Source: Lactuca virosa (lineage: Eukaryota > Streptophyta > Magnoliopsida > Asterales > Asteraceae). Taken from it: a DNA stretch of 64,000 nucleotides. Positions 34,050-46,530 of the stretch are shown here, one piece after another. Numbering within the stretch: position 1 is the first letter of the stretch; every line of letters begins with the position of its first letter. The stretch is taken from NCBI GenBank assembly GCA_928212115.1, contig CAKMRJ010003334.1:103466548-103530547 (forward strand), given 5' to 3'. Made by a program: the position numbers and the translations under genes. A model generated the notes under the pieces. The model worked only from the letters and a program-made list of their open reading frames with translations, made no database searches and was not told where the DNA came from.

Positions 34050-34815
34050 TGTTGGATTAATGTCTAAGTCCATAACTATATTTGGTATGTACTTGACCCG
34101 ACCCGGCATGGTCCATTTGGGTTGCACTTCACCGACACAATTTATATGGATAGTCTTTTGAGAATAGTATATTTATGATTTATATTAATATATTATAAGT
34201 TCTAATATATTAATATATAATCATATTATTCAATTAGTATTGATCAAGATTAATTTATAATTAATTAAGTGATCAAAAGGAACTAATTAAATATGGACTC
34301 TTAGATATATATATGTGTAGTGGGCCAAGTTCATTTAGGTTGGGCTAAGTCTTCATGGATAGTCCATGGAGCTTTAACCCATGGATCCTAGGAAATGAAA
34401 GGTCATGGGTATTAGGGTTTAACCCTAATCCTCCACACTATATAAAGGGTCTTATGGTTCATGAAATTATGCTAGTGGCTAGTGTGGATACACTAAAGAG
34501 GGTAATAACCGATTTCATAGTGTGAGCCAAGTATCCATATTCTCTAAAGGTCTTCCAAGGTGTTTTGGTGATTTGTGATTCCATTTGAGGCTTCCACACT
34601 ATTGGGGCTAAGCTCTTAAAGCTTGAAGACATCAAGCTACATCAAAAGGTATGTCATCTAACTAGAACTTTGTAGTATAGGTGCTTCATAATATGCTAGT
34701 TAGGATGAAACCTTGGAATAGTTAATATTTGCATGTATAATAGAGAAAACATAGATCCAAGGTTTATAGGGTTGCATGTACACCATAGGAGTGTTAGAAT
34801 GCTCAAAACCCAACA
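34050..34815 (+). repeat. 3' LTR of element E
   Basis: 766 bp. It carries the 63-bp block once at about 34556-34617, inverted relative to the 5' LTR, plus a short segment around 34527-34553 not found in the 5' LTR. Solo LTR F has the block in the same orientation as here, so this is likely the ancestral state. Confidence 0.88.
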
Positions 34816-34820
34816 ACATC

Positions 34821-36919
34821 TTGGTGGCTCCCAGGTGTATAGAAAAATGAGACTTACGAGCCTCCTCCAGCACAATCTGCCTGATCCCACCAGAAGCTGG
34901 AACCCAAACCCGACCACACCGGGTCAATAACCCTCAACTATCCGTGACAAACCTATCGATCTCACCCGTGATCCTCTCCTGTTTCCATCTCTCCTTCTGA
35001 ACTACCTCTACCTGTTCCTCTCTGATCATTCCCAAAAGCAGAGAATCAACGGATATCCTCATACACGCCTCCCTAACCGAAGACCCATCCGACTTGCGGC
35101 TTAAAGCATCCGCTACCATATTCGCTTTACCCGGACGGTAAAGGATCTTGCAGTCATAATCCTTGACCACGTCTGGCCACCTGCGCTGCCTCATGTTCAG
35201 GTTCGCCTGATCCATAATGTATATCAAACTCTTGTGATCCGTGTAGACCATACAACGGACCCCATACAGATAATGTCTCCAAATCTTGAGGGCAAACACC
35301 ATTGCCCGCAACTCCAGGTCATGAGTGGGATTTCGCGTCTCATGCGGATTCATCTTCCACGAAGAATAAGCAAGCACTCATCCTTTCTGCATAAGGACTG
35401 CCCCCAAACCGGTGATGGATGCATCACATAATACCACAAAATCCTCAAAAATCCTCCGGAAGGGTCAATATCGGGGCCTCACATAACCTCTGTTGAAGAG
35501 TCTCAAACGCCGACTTTTGCTCAGGGCCCCATCGGAAATCCACTCCCTTCCTCGTCAGATGAGTGAGGGGTACCACAATCTTGGGGAAATCCTGAATAAA
35601 TCTCCGATAGTACCCTGCCAAACCCAAGAAACTCCTGATCTCTGATGGAGAATTTGGAACCTCCCACTACATCACTGCCTCGATCTTGGTCGGATCGACC
35701 AAAATCCCATCCTGGTTAACAAGGTGCCCCAGGAACTGGACCTCTTGTAACCAAAACTCACACTTCGAGAACTTGGCATAAAGTCGTTCCCGCCTCAAAA
35801 CTCAAAGAAGCTCTCGAAGGAGCTCCTCATGCTGCTCTTTGGTCTTGGAATACACCAAGATATCATCAATAAACACAATGACAGATCGGTCGAGCATCGG
35901 CCTGCATTCCCGATTCATCAAATACATGAATACAACAGGAGCATTGCTGAGCCCAAATGGCATCACTACAAACTCGTAAAGCCCATAACGAGTCCGGAAC
36001 GCAGCCTTCTCCACGTCCTCCTCTCTCACTCTCACCTGATGATACCCATACCTCATATCTATCTTGGAGAACCAAGATGCACCCTGTAACGGATCAAATA
36101 GGTCATCAATCCACGAAAGGGGATAATGGTTCTTCACATTTAACTTGTTCAACTCCTGGTAATCAATTCACATCTGGTGTGAACCATCCTTCTTCTTGAC
36201 GAACAGTATCGGCGCTCCCCACGGAGAACTGCTCGGTCTGATGAACTGCTTGCGTAACATCTCCTGAAGCTGAGAGGACAACTCCTGCATCTTAGGTGGT
36301 GCAAAGCGGTACGGTGCCTTGGCAATGGGAGCCGCACCTGGCAATAGATCAATCCTGAACTCAACCTGCCTCTCGGGAGGAACACACGGTAACTCCTCCA
36401 AGAAAACATCAGCAAACTCCCTGACAACAGGCACATCAGAAACCGAGGTCTGATCCCCTACCCGAGTATCAATCACATAAGCCAAATAACCCGCACACCC
36501 ATACTGAATATACTGTTGAGCCATGGCTGCTGAACAAAACCTTGAACCAATTCTGGTGCCCTCTCCATAGATAACCAACTCTCCCCCACTTGGGGTTCGA
36601 ACTACCACTCACTGGCCCTTGCAATCGATCATGGCACCAAACCTGCTCAGCCAGTCTATACCCACTATCACACATACATCCCCCATGGGGATAGGGATCA
36701 GATCAATCGGATAAGGCACCCTGAAGATCTCCAATACACAACTCTGGTACACTGCGGATGCAAAAACCCCGTGTTCATTGGTGATAGAAACCCGCATCGG
36801 ACATTCTAAATCCCCAATAGGCATATCAAACTCCCCACTGAATGATCAAAATACAAAGGACCGACTCGCGCCCGAGTCAAATAACACAAGAGCAAGCAAA
36901 GAGTTCACTTAGAACGTAC
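34821..36919 (-). pseudogene. Protease, RT and RNase H of element G
   Basis: Minus-strand order: LVLFDSGASRSFV (protease active site, just after the candidate intron, about 36875-36900); VGIDWLSRFGA; PERQVEFRIDLLPGAAPIAK; PYRFAPPKMQELSSQL; IRPSSSPWGAPILFVKKKDG; RTRYGLYEFVVMPFGLSNAP; VIVFIDDILVYSK (intact FIDD catalytic motif); FLGLAGYYRRFIQDFPKIV. RNase H is at 34934-35377 with HDLELRAMVFALKIWRHYLY and TDHKSLIYIMDQ. Frames are interrupted by stops (for example near 35800, 36165 and 36608) and a frame change before RNase H. The sequence is Tekay/Del chromovirus type. It is the most readable RT of the minus-strand elements but is not open throughout. Confidence 0.85.
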
Positions 36920-36985
36920 CTATTAGGAGCATATACATGAGCATAACATAAAATATAATTGACAAAATAATAGATAGAAACATAC
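36920..36985 (-). other. Candidate 66-bp intron between gag and protease of G
   Basis: On the minus strand the Gag/protease text DFVTG is followed by 66 bases that begin GTATGTTTC and end CTCCTAATAG, after which protease text resumes with T-F and, shortly after, LLALVLFDSGAS. The segment is T-rich and has GT..AG ends. Removing it joins the two parts in frame. Related chromovirus proteins normally run straight through here. One stop (TAA) lies just after the acceptor. Confidence 0.55.
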
Positions 36986-37584
36986 CGGTCACGAAGTCTG
37001 GAGCTGCTCTGGCCTCCTCGGCAGTGAGCTTAAAAGCACGACCCCGGGCCCTTGAGGGCTCCGCCCTCCCCTGGCGCCCATCAATGATCCTCAAAGTGAC
37101 TGGTGCCGGGGCCTGCACCAGCTTGGCGGCGAGCAATGGACATTTGACTTTCATATGGCCAACCTGATCATAGTGATAGCAAATCCTGGTACTCGGAATT
37201 GGGGCCGGATGGCGAAAATCCCTCACGTAGTGCCCCTCATTGCCACATTTGTGGCATACACCAGCAGATCAACAACCCCCATCACGAACTTTTCCGCACT
37301 TCCCACAAGTGCGACCCCTCTGACTCCCAGATCTAACATCAACGGTATAGAACCGCTTCGGCGCAGGCTGCGACTGCGTCGAGGCCTGTCTCTGCTCCTT
37401 CGTCTGGAGCTCCATCACGATCTCCCACCGCCTAGCGGCCTCCAGCAACTCTAACAATGAACCATAACGTTCCGTGGATACAAACTTCCGGATGTCCGTC
37501 TTGAGCATGCTCAAGTAATAGGTCATCTGAGCCTTCTCAGAAGTAGCAAAATCGGGACAAAACATGGCCCTCTCCGTAAACATC

Positions 37585-38371
37585 TGTTGGATAAGGTGTC
37601 TAAGTCTATAACTATATTTGGTATATACTTCACCCGGCTTGGCATGGTCCATTTGGGTTGCTCGGCATCTCAACAATTGGATAGACATAATGAGAAAAAG
37701 GACACTTATGGTTTGTTAATATATTATAAGTTCTAATATATTAATATGAAATCGAATTATTTAATTAGTATTGATCAAGAATTAATTTGGAATTAATTTT
37801 GTGATCAAAAGGAGACTAATTAAATATATGAGGATTGATTATGTAAATCATTCATTCTTATGTAGTGGGCTTATGATTCATGATTCACTAGATTGGGCTA
37901 GGACCCATTGGGTGCTCCACGGATGCTCCATGGAGATTAAAACCCATGGATCATGGGGGAAATGAAAATCCATGCACATTAGGGTTTACATGGTGTAACC
38001 CTACATGTGACACACTATATAAAAAACCTCATATGGAGTAAAATCGGCCACTAAGACAAGACAAGGAGGGCTAGCTGATTTTGTGATCAAAGTGTTCTTC
38101 TCTCAAGTTATTCCAAGAGTTATAGGTGTTGTGTGAAACATTTGAGGCATCACATTTGGGGTGCTAGGCTCACAAGGTCTTAAGGAATCCAAGCTACAAG
38201 AAAGGTATGTCATTCTACTAGTTTTTTTATATTACAAGTACCCCATGCCATGCTAGTTAGGATGAGAACCCTGGAAAATCAAATTTGCATGAATATTAGA
38301 GAAAACATAGATCCAAGGTGTCTAGGGTTACATGTACACCATAGGAGTGTTAGAATGCTCAAAACCCATCA
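37585..38371 (+). mobile_element. Solo LTR F (Copia, related to E)
   Basis: 787 bp, starting TGTTGGATAAGG and ending AAAACCCATCA, with TSD ACATC on both sides (37580-37584, 38372-38376). It is related to the LTRs of E along its length (shared ACTATATTTGGTAT, GGCATGGTCCATTTGGG and TAGGAGTGTTAGAATGCTC) but diverged. A TATATAAAAAACC promoter-like motif is near 38019. No internal region is present. Confidence 0.88.
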
Positions 38372-38630
38372 ACATCTTGGTGATCTCCGTTACCGACTCA
38401 GCCCCTGTCTCAAATCCAAGTAATCTTGTGCAACCAATCACGCTCCACCAGTGGAACATATCTGGAAAGGAACATCTCTGAGAACTGCTCCCAAGTCACA
38501 ACAGCCCTCTGCTCAGAAGAATATGAGCTAGTAACAAGTCTCCACCAATCCTTCGCTCCGGACCGTAGAAGGTTCAGAGCGCACTTGACCCTTTGGTCAG
38601 CTGGGCAAGAGCAAGTGAAGACACACCCCT

Positions 38631-40744
38631 TGTGACAACCCGAAACCTTTTCCGTTTCTGTTATTCGATTTTTCCGTTAATAAAATTTGGGTTTTATTAA
38701 TCTTCCGTCGAACTTTTGATTTAGAAAATCATCTGGTTTTATATAATTAAATTTATATATGCGAGTCGAAACCAAAACCGCGCGAAACTTGAATTATTCT
38801 CGAAAAACAAAAAGTTCACGGCCTGACTGGAGTTCACGGCCGTAAACCTGTTTACGGCCGTAAACTCGTTTGCGGCCAGCGTCGGGTGGACCCCACCCAC
38901 CGACCACAAAATCCCCTATAAACATCAGACCCCCACCCTCATTTGAACACTTTTGACTGGAAACTCTCTCATTCTCTCTTTAGAACCTGTGACCGTAAAC
39001 TCCTAAAACGCGCCTTTTCTTCCGAAAAACACCAAAAATCATCACTTGGGGTCGATTGGGAGCATCTGGAACACGTTTTCCGCGAAAGCAAACACCCTTG
39101 TTCTTGAGTTTACGGCCAATCTTCAAAGACCGTAAACCCTTGTTCACGGCCGCAAACAGCCTGTCGACCGTAAACTCTCCTTGCGACAGTAAACCCCAGT
39201 TCACGGCCGTAAACTCCGTACACACTTTTTAGGTGGTGCTTTTGGGCTGAAAACCCACTTTCCTCGATTCAAACAAGTCTCGGTAACATTTCTTAACTGA
39301 AAGCAAGTGTTTCTCTAACACTTTATTTAACGAAATCGCTAATTTAGATATATTTATGTATTTAATTGTTATTAGGATTCCATTAAGTGCCACACTACAA
39401 CTCGAGAGTCTTCATTTCAGTCCGTTGATTCGACGCTTGTGCACGACAAACGGTGATTTCATACCCCTACATTTTTCGTGTTTTTAATGTTTTCAGGGGG
39501 GGAATACAAGCCAAATTCAAAGCATTTTACTAAGTTTTAAACTTATTAATACAGCCAACGATTACCACGTTTAATAATATATACAGATATTTTATCCCTT
39601 GTTGTAATATGTTGAGCATAAGGGAAACTCCTATTTTAGAATTCTAACTTCAAAGCTTTCAGAAAGGTTTTTACAAAGCATTTTCCATAACAATTCTATT
39701 AATCTATAATGGGTATAGTTTGGGATAACCCTCTAGGAAGTTTCTACCAAATCAGATTTCATGGATGAATATATGTGAACTATGGCAGATTTAGTTTATG
39801 TTATATATTTCTCAGGAGTATAAAGTACAATTATTCAAGGATGTTTATTGTTTTATACTGTTTCTAGCTGATAAGCTAGATTATACAGAATTGTGAGGCT
39901 CTACTTTGAAATTGTACCCTTAGGTGTACAGGGTTAAATCCTATCTCAATATAACTAGAGTCTCCTAGAGGGAGAGCGTGAGATTTGTGAATAGATCTAT
40001 TCGGGACTGACAATCCCTCACCTGAACTGCTAGCTACAGTTAGGTGGGCACGTCTGGGGTGAACAAATGTCATTTAGCTTAACGCCTGAAGAACGTTATA
40101 AAGGTCTCTAGGTCATATCAAGTGTGGTTATACGACCCGCAAATAAGTATAAACTAACTTTGGTTTACGGACTCTACTCTTCATTTGTTTTATTTTTAGT
40201 AATAAAACTACCTTCATATACACACTGATAGTAATCAGGGATTTCTAAAATTGCATCTCTACCTCTAGGACGGATAACTTGTTTTTAGGGAAAATATGGG
40301 ATTTTCCCAAGATAACACTGGCATTTCTAAAACTGATGGTTTATCTTCTACTAATAGATACCCTTTCAACACTACTTTTCATAAGAAAATATGGGATTTT
40401 CTTGAGGAACGCTTTTCAAAAGAATCAAAGAACCTCTTCCATCAAAACTAAATGTTATGAACTCACCAGCTTTATGCTGATATTCTTTTAAACTGCTTGT
40501 ATTCTCAGGAAATCAGTAAACAGGTACTCCTTGGATTTAGAGAAGCCGGAGCAATAAGAGTCATGTTTTTACATACTTTTGATGTACTTAAAACAAGTTT
40601 CAAACTGATGTAAACATTTTACTTATATATGTATCCACTGTATTGGTTGTGTTGTTATGTTTCCTATTATTCATTGGTTGTGATGCTAAACATGACGTCC
40701 TCCACCCCGGAACGATTCCGCCATTCTGGTTTCGGGGTGTGACA
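38631..40744 (+). mobile_element. Solo LTR of the H chromovirus family
   Basis: 2114 bp, starting TGTGACAACCCG and ending GGGGTGTGACA, flanked by TSD CCCCT (38626-38630, 40745-40749). It is related to the 3' LTR of H (49688-51940): both have GTTTACGGCCGTAAAC palindromes around a CTATAAA box (38916-38923) and the same ends. It inserted in the gag of G. The poly-frame ORFs inside are not genes. Confidence 0.88.
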
Positions 40745-41097
40745 CCCCTCAACATCAGACAGCCACCTCATGGATATGATCAGATCCTGAACTCCATCAA
40801 GTACCAGGGGCTTTGTATTGTCGAAGTCCTAGTACTGGAAGGCTCTCCCAGTGCCAATCCATGCGGCAGCAACGGCCGCGGTGGCTGCAGCAGCAACAGT
40901 CTCCGAAAGGGCAGTATATCGGTCGTCAAAGAACTCCATCATAGCGGTCTTGATAGACCCAAATAGCTTCGGTATCTGACCCCAAACAATGGAAACAACC
41001 TCCTCTCTAATGATCTCCGTAAACCGATCCTCAGTCAATCCCGACCCATCCTGGCTCCTGGTCCGGATCCCGTCTCAAATCGCCTCGTCACCACCAT

Positions 41098-41906
41098 GCT
41101 GAAAATAAACTAGGGAGATTTCAGTTAAAACGCATATAACACCATGGGTACCACTTCCCAAACAAAACCCTAGGGGTCGTGACTTCCCTGCTACGCATAC
41201 GGGTCATGTGCTTCCAGTAGTACGGTACCATACTGCCTTCCACACCTACCCGTATTTTTAGTACGTCCCGTATTTTTCTGATAGGATCATCATAACAACC
41301 CTAACAATACACACTAACATACACATACACTCTATCCTCACTTCCTAGAGGAAGGCTAAACATTGCGCGACTAGTCGGCTGACCCCACACAACTCATCCA
41401 TGAAACTTCCACCAACCCTACAACACTCGTGTATGCTAACCATACATAACACTGGATCCTATAGACAGTCGAATACTTGATTCTACCCTAAGCCTACAAC
41501 CAAACAAGGAACAGAAAATAAGGCTAAATCAAACATTCTTAGGCTATAAAATCTTAGTTATGTACAATTTTGACGCATACACTAAGCAACTACAGTAATG
41601 ATGTCAATTTCATATAAGGAAAAACCCTAAGCTACCAGTCATCATATAATCAGACAATTCTATCATGCAATTCTTGAAGATTCCTAGCCTATCACTAGCA
41701 TGTTGTTCTAACATATCACAATATCAAATAACAGTGCGGTAATTTTGGGGTCTACTTACTGGCTTCGGCTGATCGTACACATCGCATACTCTTTGATTAT
41801 TTTGAAAACAATTTGACAATCATTTTTAAAACCTTTTCCATACTTTGAGATTGGATTCACATGACTGTTCCTCCAATTCACTCAAACCAAGGCTCTAACA
41901 CCAACT
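41098..41906 (-). other. Leader and primer site of element G
   Basis: Untranslated leader. The primer site is the complement of 41888-41905, reading TTGGTGTTAGAGCC, a mutated initiator-Met site directly against the LTR start at 41907. No open frame of note. Confidence 0.7.
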
Positions 41907-43714
41907 TGTAACATCCATAAAAATCACAAGAAATTTAAACTTTTAAAATCAACCCAAAATCATAAATTGTTTACAAATCATGGTTTTCAAAATATTTTCC
42001 AAACATTAGAGTCTCCAAAAATCATAAGACATAAAGAAGATAACATGTACGGTCACGCCTACGCCTTCCCGCGATCATCCTAAGTACCTGAACCATAAGC
42101 CAACGCTTAGTGATTTCCCCCAACGTACCATCATATAAACATAATAACAAACAACATGCTTACAGAGCCTTCAGCCTGACTGGAACGCCGCACCGGCCTA
42201 CAGACAATCTGGACCGCTCACAGAACCTTCAGCATGACTGGACCACCTCACCGGGCCTTCATCCTATCTGGACCGTTCTCTGGGCCTTCGACCTGAACGG
42301 TACGCCTCTCAGGCCTTCAGTCTATCCGATCCGCCCTGGGTCTCTTGGACTTCAGCCCACCCTGGTCCGCCTCAACCCAACCACACATAACATGTTGACA
42401 TATACATAACAAATAAACATACATATAACCAGTCAACATGCAATCAGACAGATCTACAGATCACTAAACATAACGTCATCCTATATAGCAGGATACCGAT
42501 CTAATAGATCGCTACAACACGATAACATACTATCACATAACAAGATATCTAATCCAATGGGCCGGCATTGGTGCCTTCGACTCGCAAGTACAGTAAGGAA
42601 AACTTGCCTCACAGCTCGAATAATAACTAGTGATGTCCCGACTCCGAATCTCATATCTAGCCGTCACCTATCCAACCAATGACCAATCTCAATCAAAATC
42701 CCAAAATACCCTTACGTCAAACTTGGTCAAAGCCAATATCAATCTGGTCAAATCAACCGAGTCAACCCAACCGAGTCAACCCAGCCGAGTCGACACAGTA
42801 AGCGTACGCGGGGCGTACTCGAGCATTGACCACCATTGGGGTGGTTGACCTCGTACGCGACGCGTACTCCAAGTACGCGAGGCGTACTCCCAGATTCCCA
42901 AATCCTCATTAAGAGCTTAATGGTTTAAGCTCTTACGCCCATCTTTCAGATCCATGGCTAAAATACCCTCAAGAGTCATAAAGTTCCCAACTTTATGACT
43001 TTGCATGCCCATTAAGTGCTTAAATCAACTTCTTAATCCATTAAGACCCTCTAAATTATGCATGGAGCAAAACCAACCATTTGGAACCCATTTTTATGAC
43101 TCAAGACCCTTGCAAAGGTCTGAAAGGACAGCTTAATGGGTCAAGAACATGCTATGTTCATGAATATCCACATTTGGGACAAAAAGGACCAAAAATCATT
43201 CCAACACAAGATCTAAATGAAACTTTACCAGGTTCAAAACTTTATACCTCCAAATGGTGCCAAAAGGTGGTGTGATCCTGGATCTAAAGAGCTTAACTCC
43301 TCCAAGGTGGTCTCTCATTCCCTCCTTCTTCTTCAAAAGCACAAAACACACACACTCAAGCTTATAAATGCTTCACAATATTGATTAGGGTTGCAAAAAC
43401 GTTCTAAAAGGATGGAGGATGATGAAGTGAGGGGGAAATGAGGCTATAATGGGGTTTAAATATGAGCCAAACCCTAAAAATTAGGGTTTGCATGTCAGAC
43501 ACGTACGCCCTACATACATATCTACGCCCAACAAACAAGGGCGCGCCCTAGTATGCTCAGCATACACACATACGCATGGTGTAGTCCCCTAACACCAAAA
43601 TTATGAAAATACCACTCGGGCCTTCATTGCACTATTTCTTTTACTTACAGTCCAAATTGCAATATAATAAAATTATAGGGTCAAAATTAGAAGTACCTTA
43701 TAATTGGGATGTTG
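41907..43714 (-). repeat. 5' LTR of element G (final bases displaced to 55469-55475)
   Basis: The plus-strand start is TGTAACATCC. The other end, GGGATG, is interrupted by element I and completed by TGTTACA at 55469-55475. It contains a degenerate array at 42165-42380 (GCCTTCA...CT-GGACCG units), GTACGC/GCGTAC palindromes at 42796-42890, and a minus-strand TATA-like ATATTTAAACC at 43453-43463. The 43500-43580 stretch has further GTACGC-type words. Confidence 0.8.
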
Positions 43715-45461
43715 TGTCACACCCCCAGCCATCGGCGGAAACACCAGGTGGTGTAACATCATTCTTCGTATCACAGTTATATAACATACATTGAACAGTA
43801 CTAAAGAAAATACATACCTTTATTGATAACTGAAAGTTACATAACTGTTTTTCTACGATCTATTACATAATATCCGACTATGGCATACTTCTTAATGAAC
43901 AGAAAGGTAATAGTGAAACTTCTTCTGTTCGAATACATACCAGCTTTTCAAGTTCCTGAAAACACATGCATTTTAAAATACGTCAACATAAAGTTGGTGA
44001 GTCCACAGGTTTTGAGTCCATAAAATAGTACATTTTCCACATTCAAAAGTATAGTTTTGAAAGTATCATTTTGACTCTCCAACATTTAGTATGTATATTA
44101 GGTATAATAGTTTACTTATCAATTAAGTGTTATACCTAAATATTCCTTAAACCTAAGGTATAAGTAGGGGGAAACTTATACTTAACATTAATACTTGTAT
44201 ACGACAAAGTATAATGTTTCTAACAATTTGCTACCATGAGCCTGTAACCGCTGCTATGACATAATACCTCTGATAAAACACACTCATGATTTACCATGAG
44301 AAACAACACACTCATGATTTACCATGAGAAACAACACACTCATGATTTACCATGAGAAACAACACCGTGCGCTTCATCGACGCCGGAACAATAACAAGTA
44401 AAAGGATAGTTCATCACTCGCTTTTGGTTGACTGTAGCTAACAGTCACAAGTAGGGTGGTCAACCCGTATACTAATTATACCCGACTTCCTCGCTCACAC
44501 AGGATTAACGGTTACAGTTCAGAGGATTTCCGCTAAGATCCCCAATATTAGTTGATGAATACAATTACTCATGTAGACTTTGACGGCTTCCTATAGCTCT
44601 AACAACAAAAGCATTTTCATGTCTAAAACCCTAAGTTACTAGACTATGCTTTTAAACATTACTCCTAACTTCATAACATTTAGGCAGTATAACAGCTATA
44701 ACTTGAAGTAAAACCAGGTTTTATCTTGACATAAAACCAATAACAACAACAACATATAACATACCAAGTTTTATCTTGTCATAAAACTAACAATAACAAC
44801 ATACAACATACCAAGTTTTATTTTGACATAAAACCAATAATAGCAACATACTTTATAAATTAACATATAGAACTTCTGAATATAACTTCGGAACTATATC
44901 GCACACAACATATATATAGAATCCTAAATATAACTCAAGATCTACATTAGTATAATAACATGCTGACAAGTTGATAATAGTTGTATATATTCAAAATATT
45001 ATATTTAGAACAACTATACCCCGGTTATTATAACTATATACTATCATATAGACATAATAATAATGTATATACAATATTTAGCATGCGTTTTCCCCCAAAA
45101 TATTAGAAAGTGGGGCCATGAAACTCACCCTAGTAGCGTGATTTTATGTAATCTAAGCAGAAACGGTCAGCGTACGAGGTCGTCGGGGTTCGGGATGCAA
45201 GATTGCTTCAGCAAAGGAGAGAGGAGAAAGAAGTTTAGGTGTAAGAATGGCTGAAGTTGGACCTGTTATTTATAGTAAGGATTTTGGACCCCACGTCGTG
45301 AGTTTTATAAGGCTCAGATCGTGAGTTTGGATCTTATCCCCGTTGACTTGTCATTTGCGTCCCTAGCTTCAGAAGGTGGCCATGTGACTCCTCACGTCGT
45401 GAGATATCCTTGCTCACGTCGTGAGTTTGGATCTTATCCCCTCGTAGCCTCGTCACACACC
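43715..45461 (-). repeat. Truncated 3' LTR of element I
   Basis: Starts TGTCACACCCCC and is nearly identical to 53275-54995. It has three tandem copies of a 28-bp unit containing CTCATGATTTACCATGAG (44279-44362), where the other LTR has two. It ends at CGTCACACACCT, where gag of H begins. About 470 bp of the LTR end are missing. Confidence 0.85.
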
Positions 45462-46472
45462 TGGTGGAATGGTCGAGTCAAAACCCTAACCCTGCCAGTG
45501 GCTAATGCCATGGGTTGGGAAAGACTGAAGGAACTCATGCTGGCTGAATACTGCCCAAGGGGCGAGGTGCAAAAGTTGGAGTACGAACTTTGGAACTTGA
45601 AGATGAAGGGTTCTGACATTGCTGCTTACACTGCTAGATTTTGTGATCTGACACTTCTCTGTCCGGTAATGGTCACCCCAGAAAGCAAGAAAATCGAGAG
45701 GTACATCTGGGGGCTGACACAACCCACCAAGGGAAATGTCTTGGCTGCTAGACCGACCACATTTGAAAGCACCAAGGATCTGGCACAGACTCTGATCGAT
45801 CATGGAATCGATCTGGATGAAGTGGCAGCTGTCTCTGAACCACAAAAAGAAAGCGATGGGAAGAAGAAGAAGTTTGGTAACAAACGAAAGGGTCAGTCTT
45901 CGTAGGAGCCCTCCAAGAAACAACAAATAGTGGCAGTTCATGTTGTTACTGCTCCTGTTGCTGCTCCTACGGCTGTTCCAACCACCCAATCTCCTACCGG
46001 CGGTTATGCTGGAAAACTACCCCTGTGCAACAAATGTAACTACCACCATCACGGACTCTGCCGTGAGTTGAGTTGCAACAGCTGTGGAAAGAAAGGACAC
46101 ACAGCTCGATACTGCAAGACACCAGCTCAACCAACCAACCAGGCTCCGGGAGTGGGCGCTGGTCAAACTTGTTATGGATGTGGAGAGGCTGGGCACTTCA
46201 GGAGAAACTGCCCCAAGGCAACAACTGGTGGCAATGCAGGGAGAGTTCTAGTGATGGGCCAGGAGGAAGCAGTTGTTGATCCTACCGTTGTTATGGGTAC
46301 GTTCGTCCTTGACAACTCTTATGCATGCATTCTCTTTAATTCTGGTGCGGAGAGGAGTTTTGTTAGTCATACATTCAAACATCTAATCAAATGTAAATCC
46401 CAACCTCTAACCGAAACATTTAACGTCGAGATGGCTAACGGAAGAAGGAGAGCACTAACGACATATTCATAG
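45462..46472 (+). pseudogene. gag: Gag of element H (N-terminally truncated)
   Basis: The first residues are WWNGRVKTLTLPVANAMGWE, inside the gag core, so roughly the first half of Gag is missing. Next come MLAEYCPRGEVQKLEYELWN and YTARFCDLTLLCPVM (conserved Tekay blocks). A TAG at 45903 interrupts the frame. After it there are two CCHC knuckles, CNSCGKKGHTARYC and CYGCGEAGHFRRNC, preceded by a CNKCNYHHHGLC half-knuckle. The reading from 45321 upstream of 45462 is LTR I sequence translated by chance, not part of Gag. Confidence 0.88.
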
Positions 46473-46530
46473 GCTGTACTCTTACCCTAGACAATTATTC
46501 TTTTCCTATCAATCTTATGCATGTGTCCAT
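46280..46530 (+). pseudogene. Protease of element H, active-site Asp replaced
   Basis: The active-site motif reads LFNSGAERSFVSH (near 46333-46371), with Asn in place of the catalytic Asp normal in this motif. A one-base loss near 46455 shifts the frame, and the protease continues as SFDVIIGMDWLS at about 46541-46575. Both lesions point to loss of polyprotein processing by this copy. Confidence 0.85.

Larger units (their letters stand above)
27210..34815 (+). mobile_element. Element E: complete Copia-type element with decayed interior
   Basis: LTRs lie at 27210-28002 (793 bp) and 34050-34815 (766 bp), beginning TGTTGGATTAATG and ending AAAACCCAACA. The TSD is ACATC (27205-27209, 34816-34820). 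The primer site TGGTATCAGAGCC is at 28004 and the polypurine tract CCAAGTGGGAGAC precedes 34050. The LTRs are otherwise very similar, so insertion is fairly recent, yet the 6-kb interior has no long frame. A decayed gag is near 29592-30344 and I see no RT or integrase motif. It may be a non-autonomous lineage that moves with another element's enzymes. The interior is rich in stem-loops. Confidence 0.85.
36986..41097 (-). pseudogene. gag: Gag of element G, split by two solo LTRs
   Basis: Three pieces on the minus strand: 41097-40750 (start MVVTRRFETGSG, frameshifted into IIREEVVSIVWGQIPKLFGS); 38625-38377 (central gag core, badly decayed); 37579-36986 (core end LSMLKTDIRKFVSTERYGS, then the knuckle region). 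The knuckle reads CYHYDQVGHMKVKC, so the second Cys is Tyr. Related to B's gag at the N-terminus (IFGSIK / LFGSIK). Solo LTR F and the solo chromovirus LTR both landed within this gene. Confidence 0.78.

Noticed and set aside
45321..45461. Apparent N-terminus of H Gag
   Set aside because: This stretch is LTR I sequence, as shown by its match to 54855-54995; the frame continues into gag by chance.
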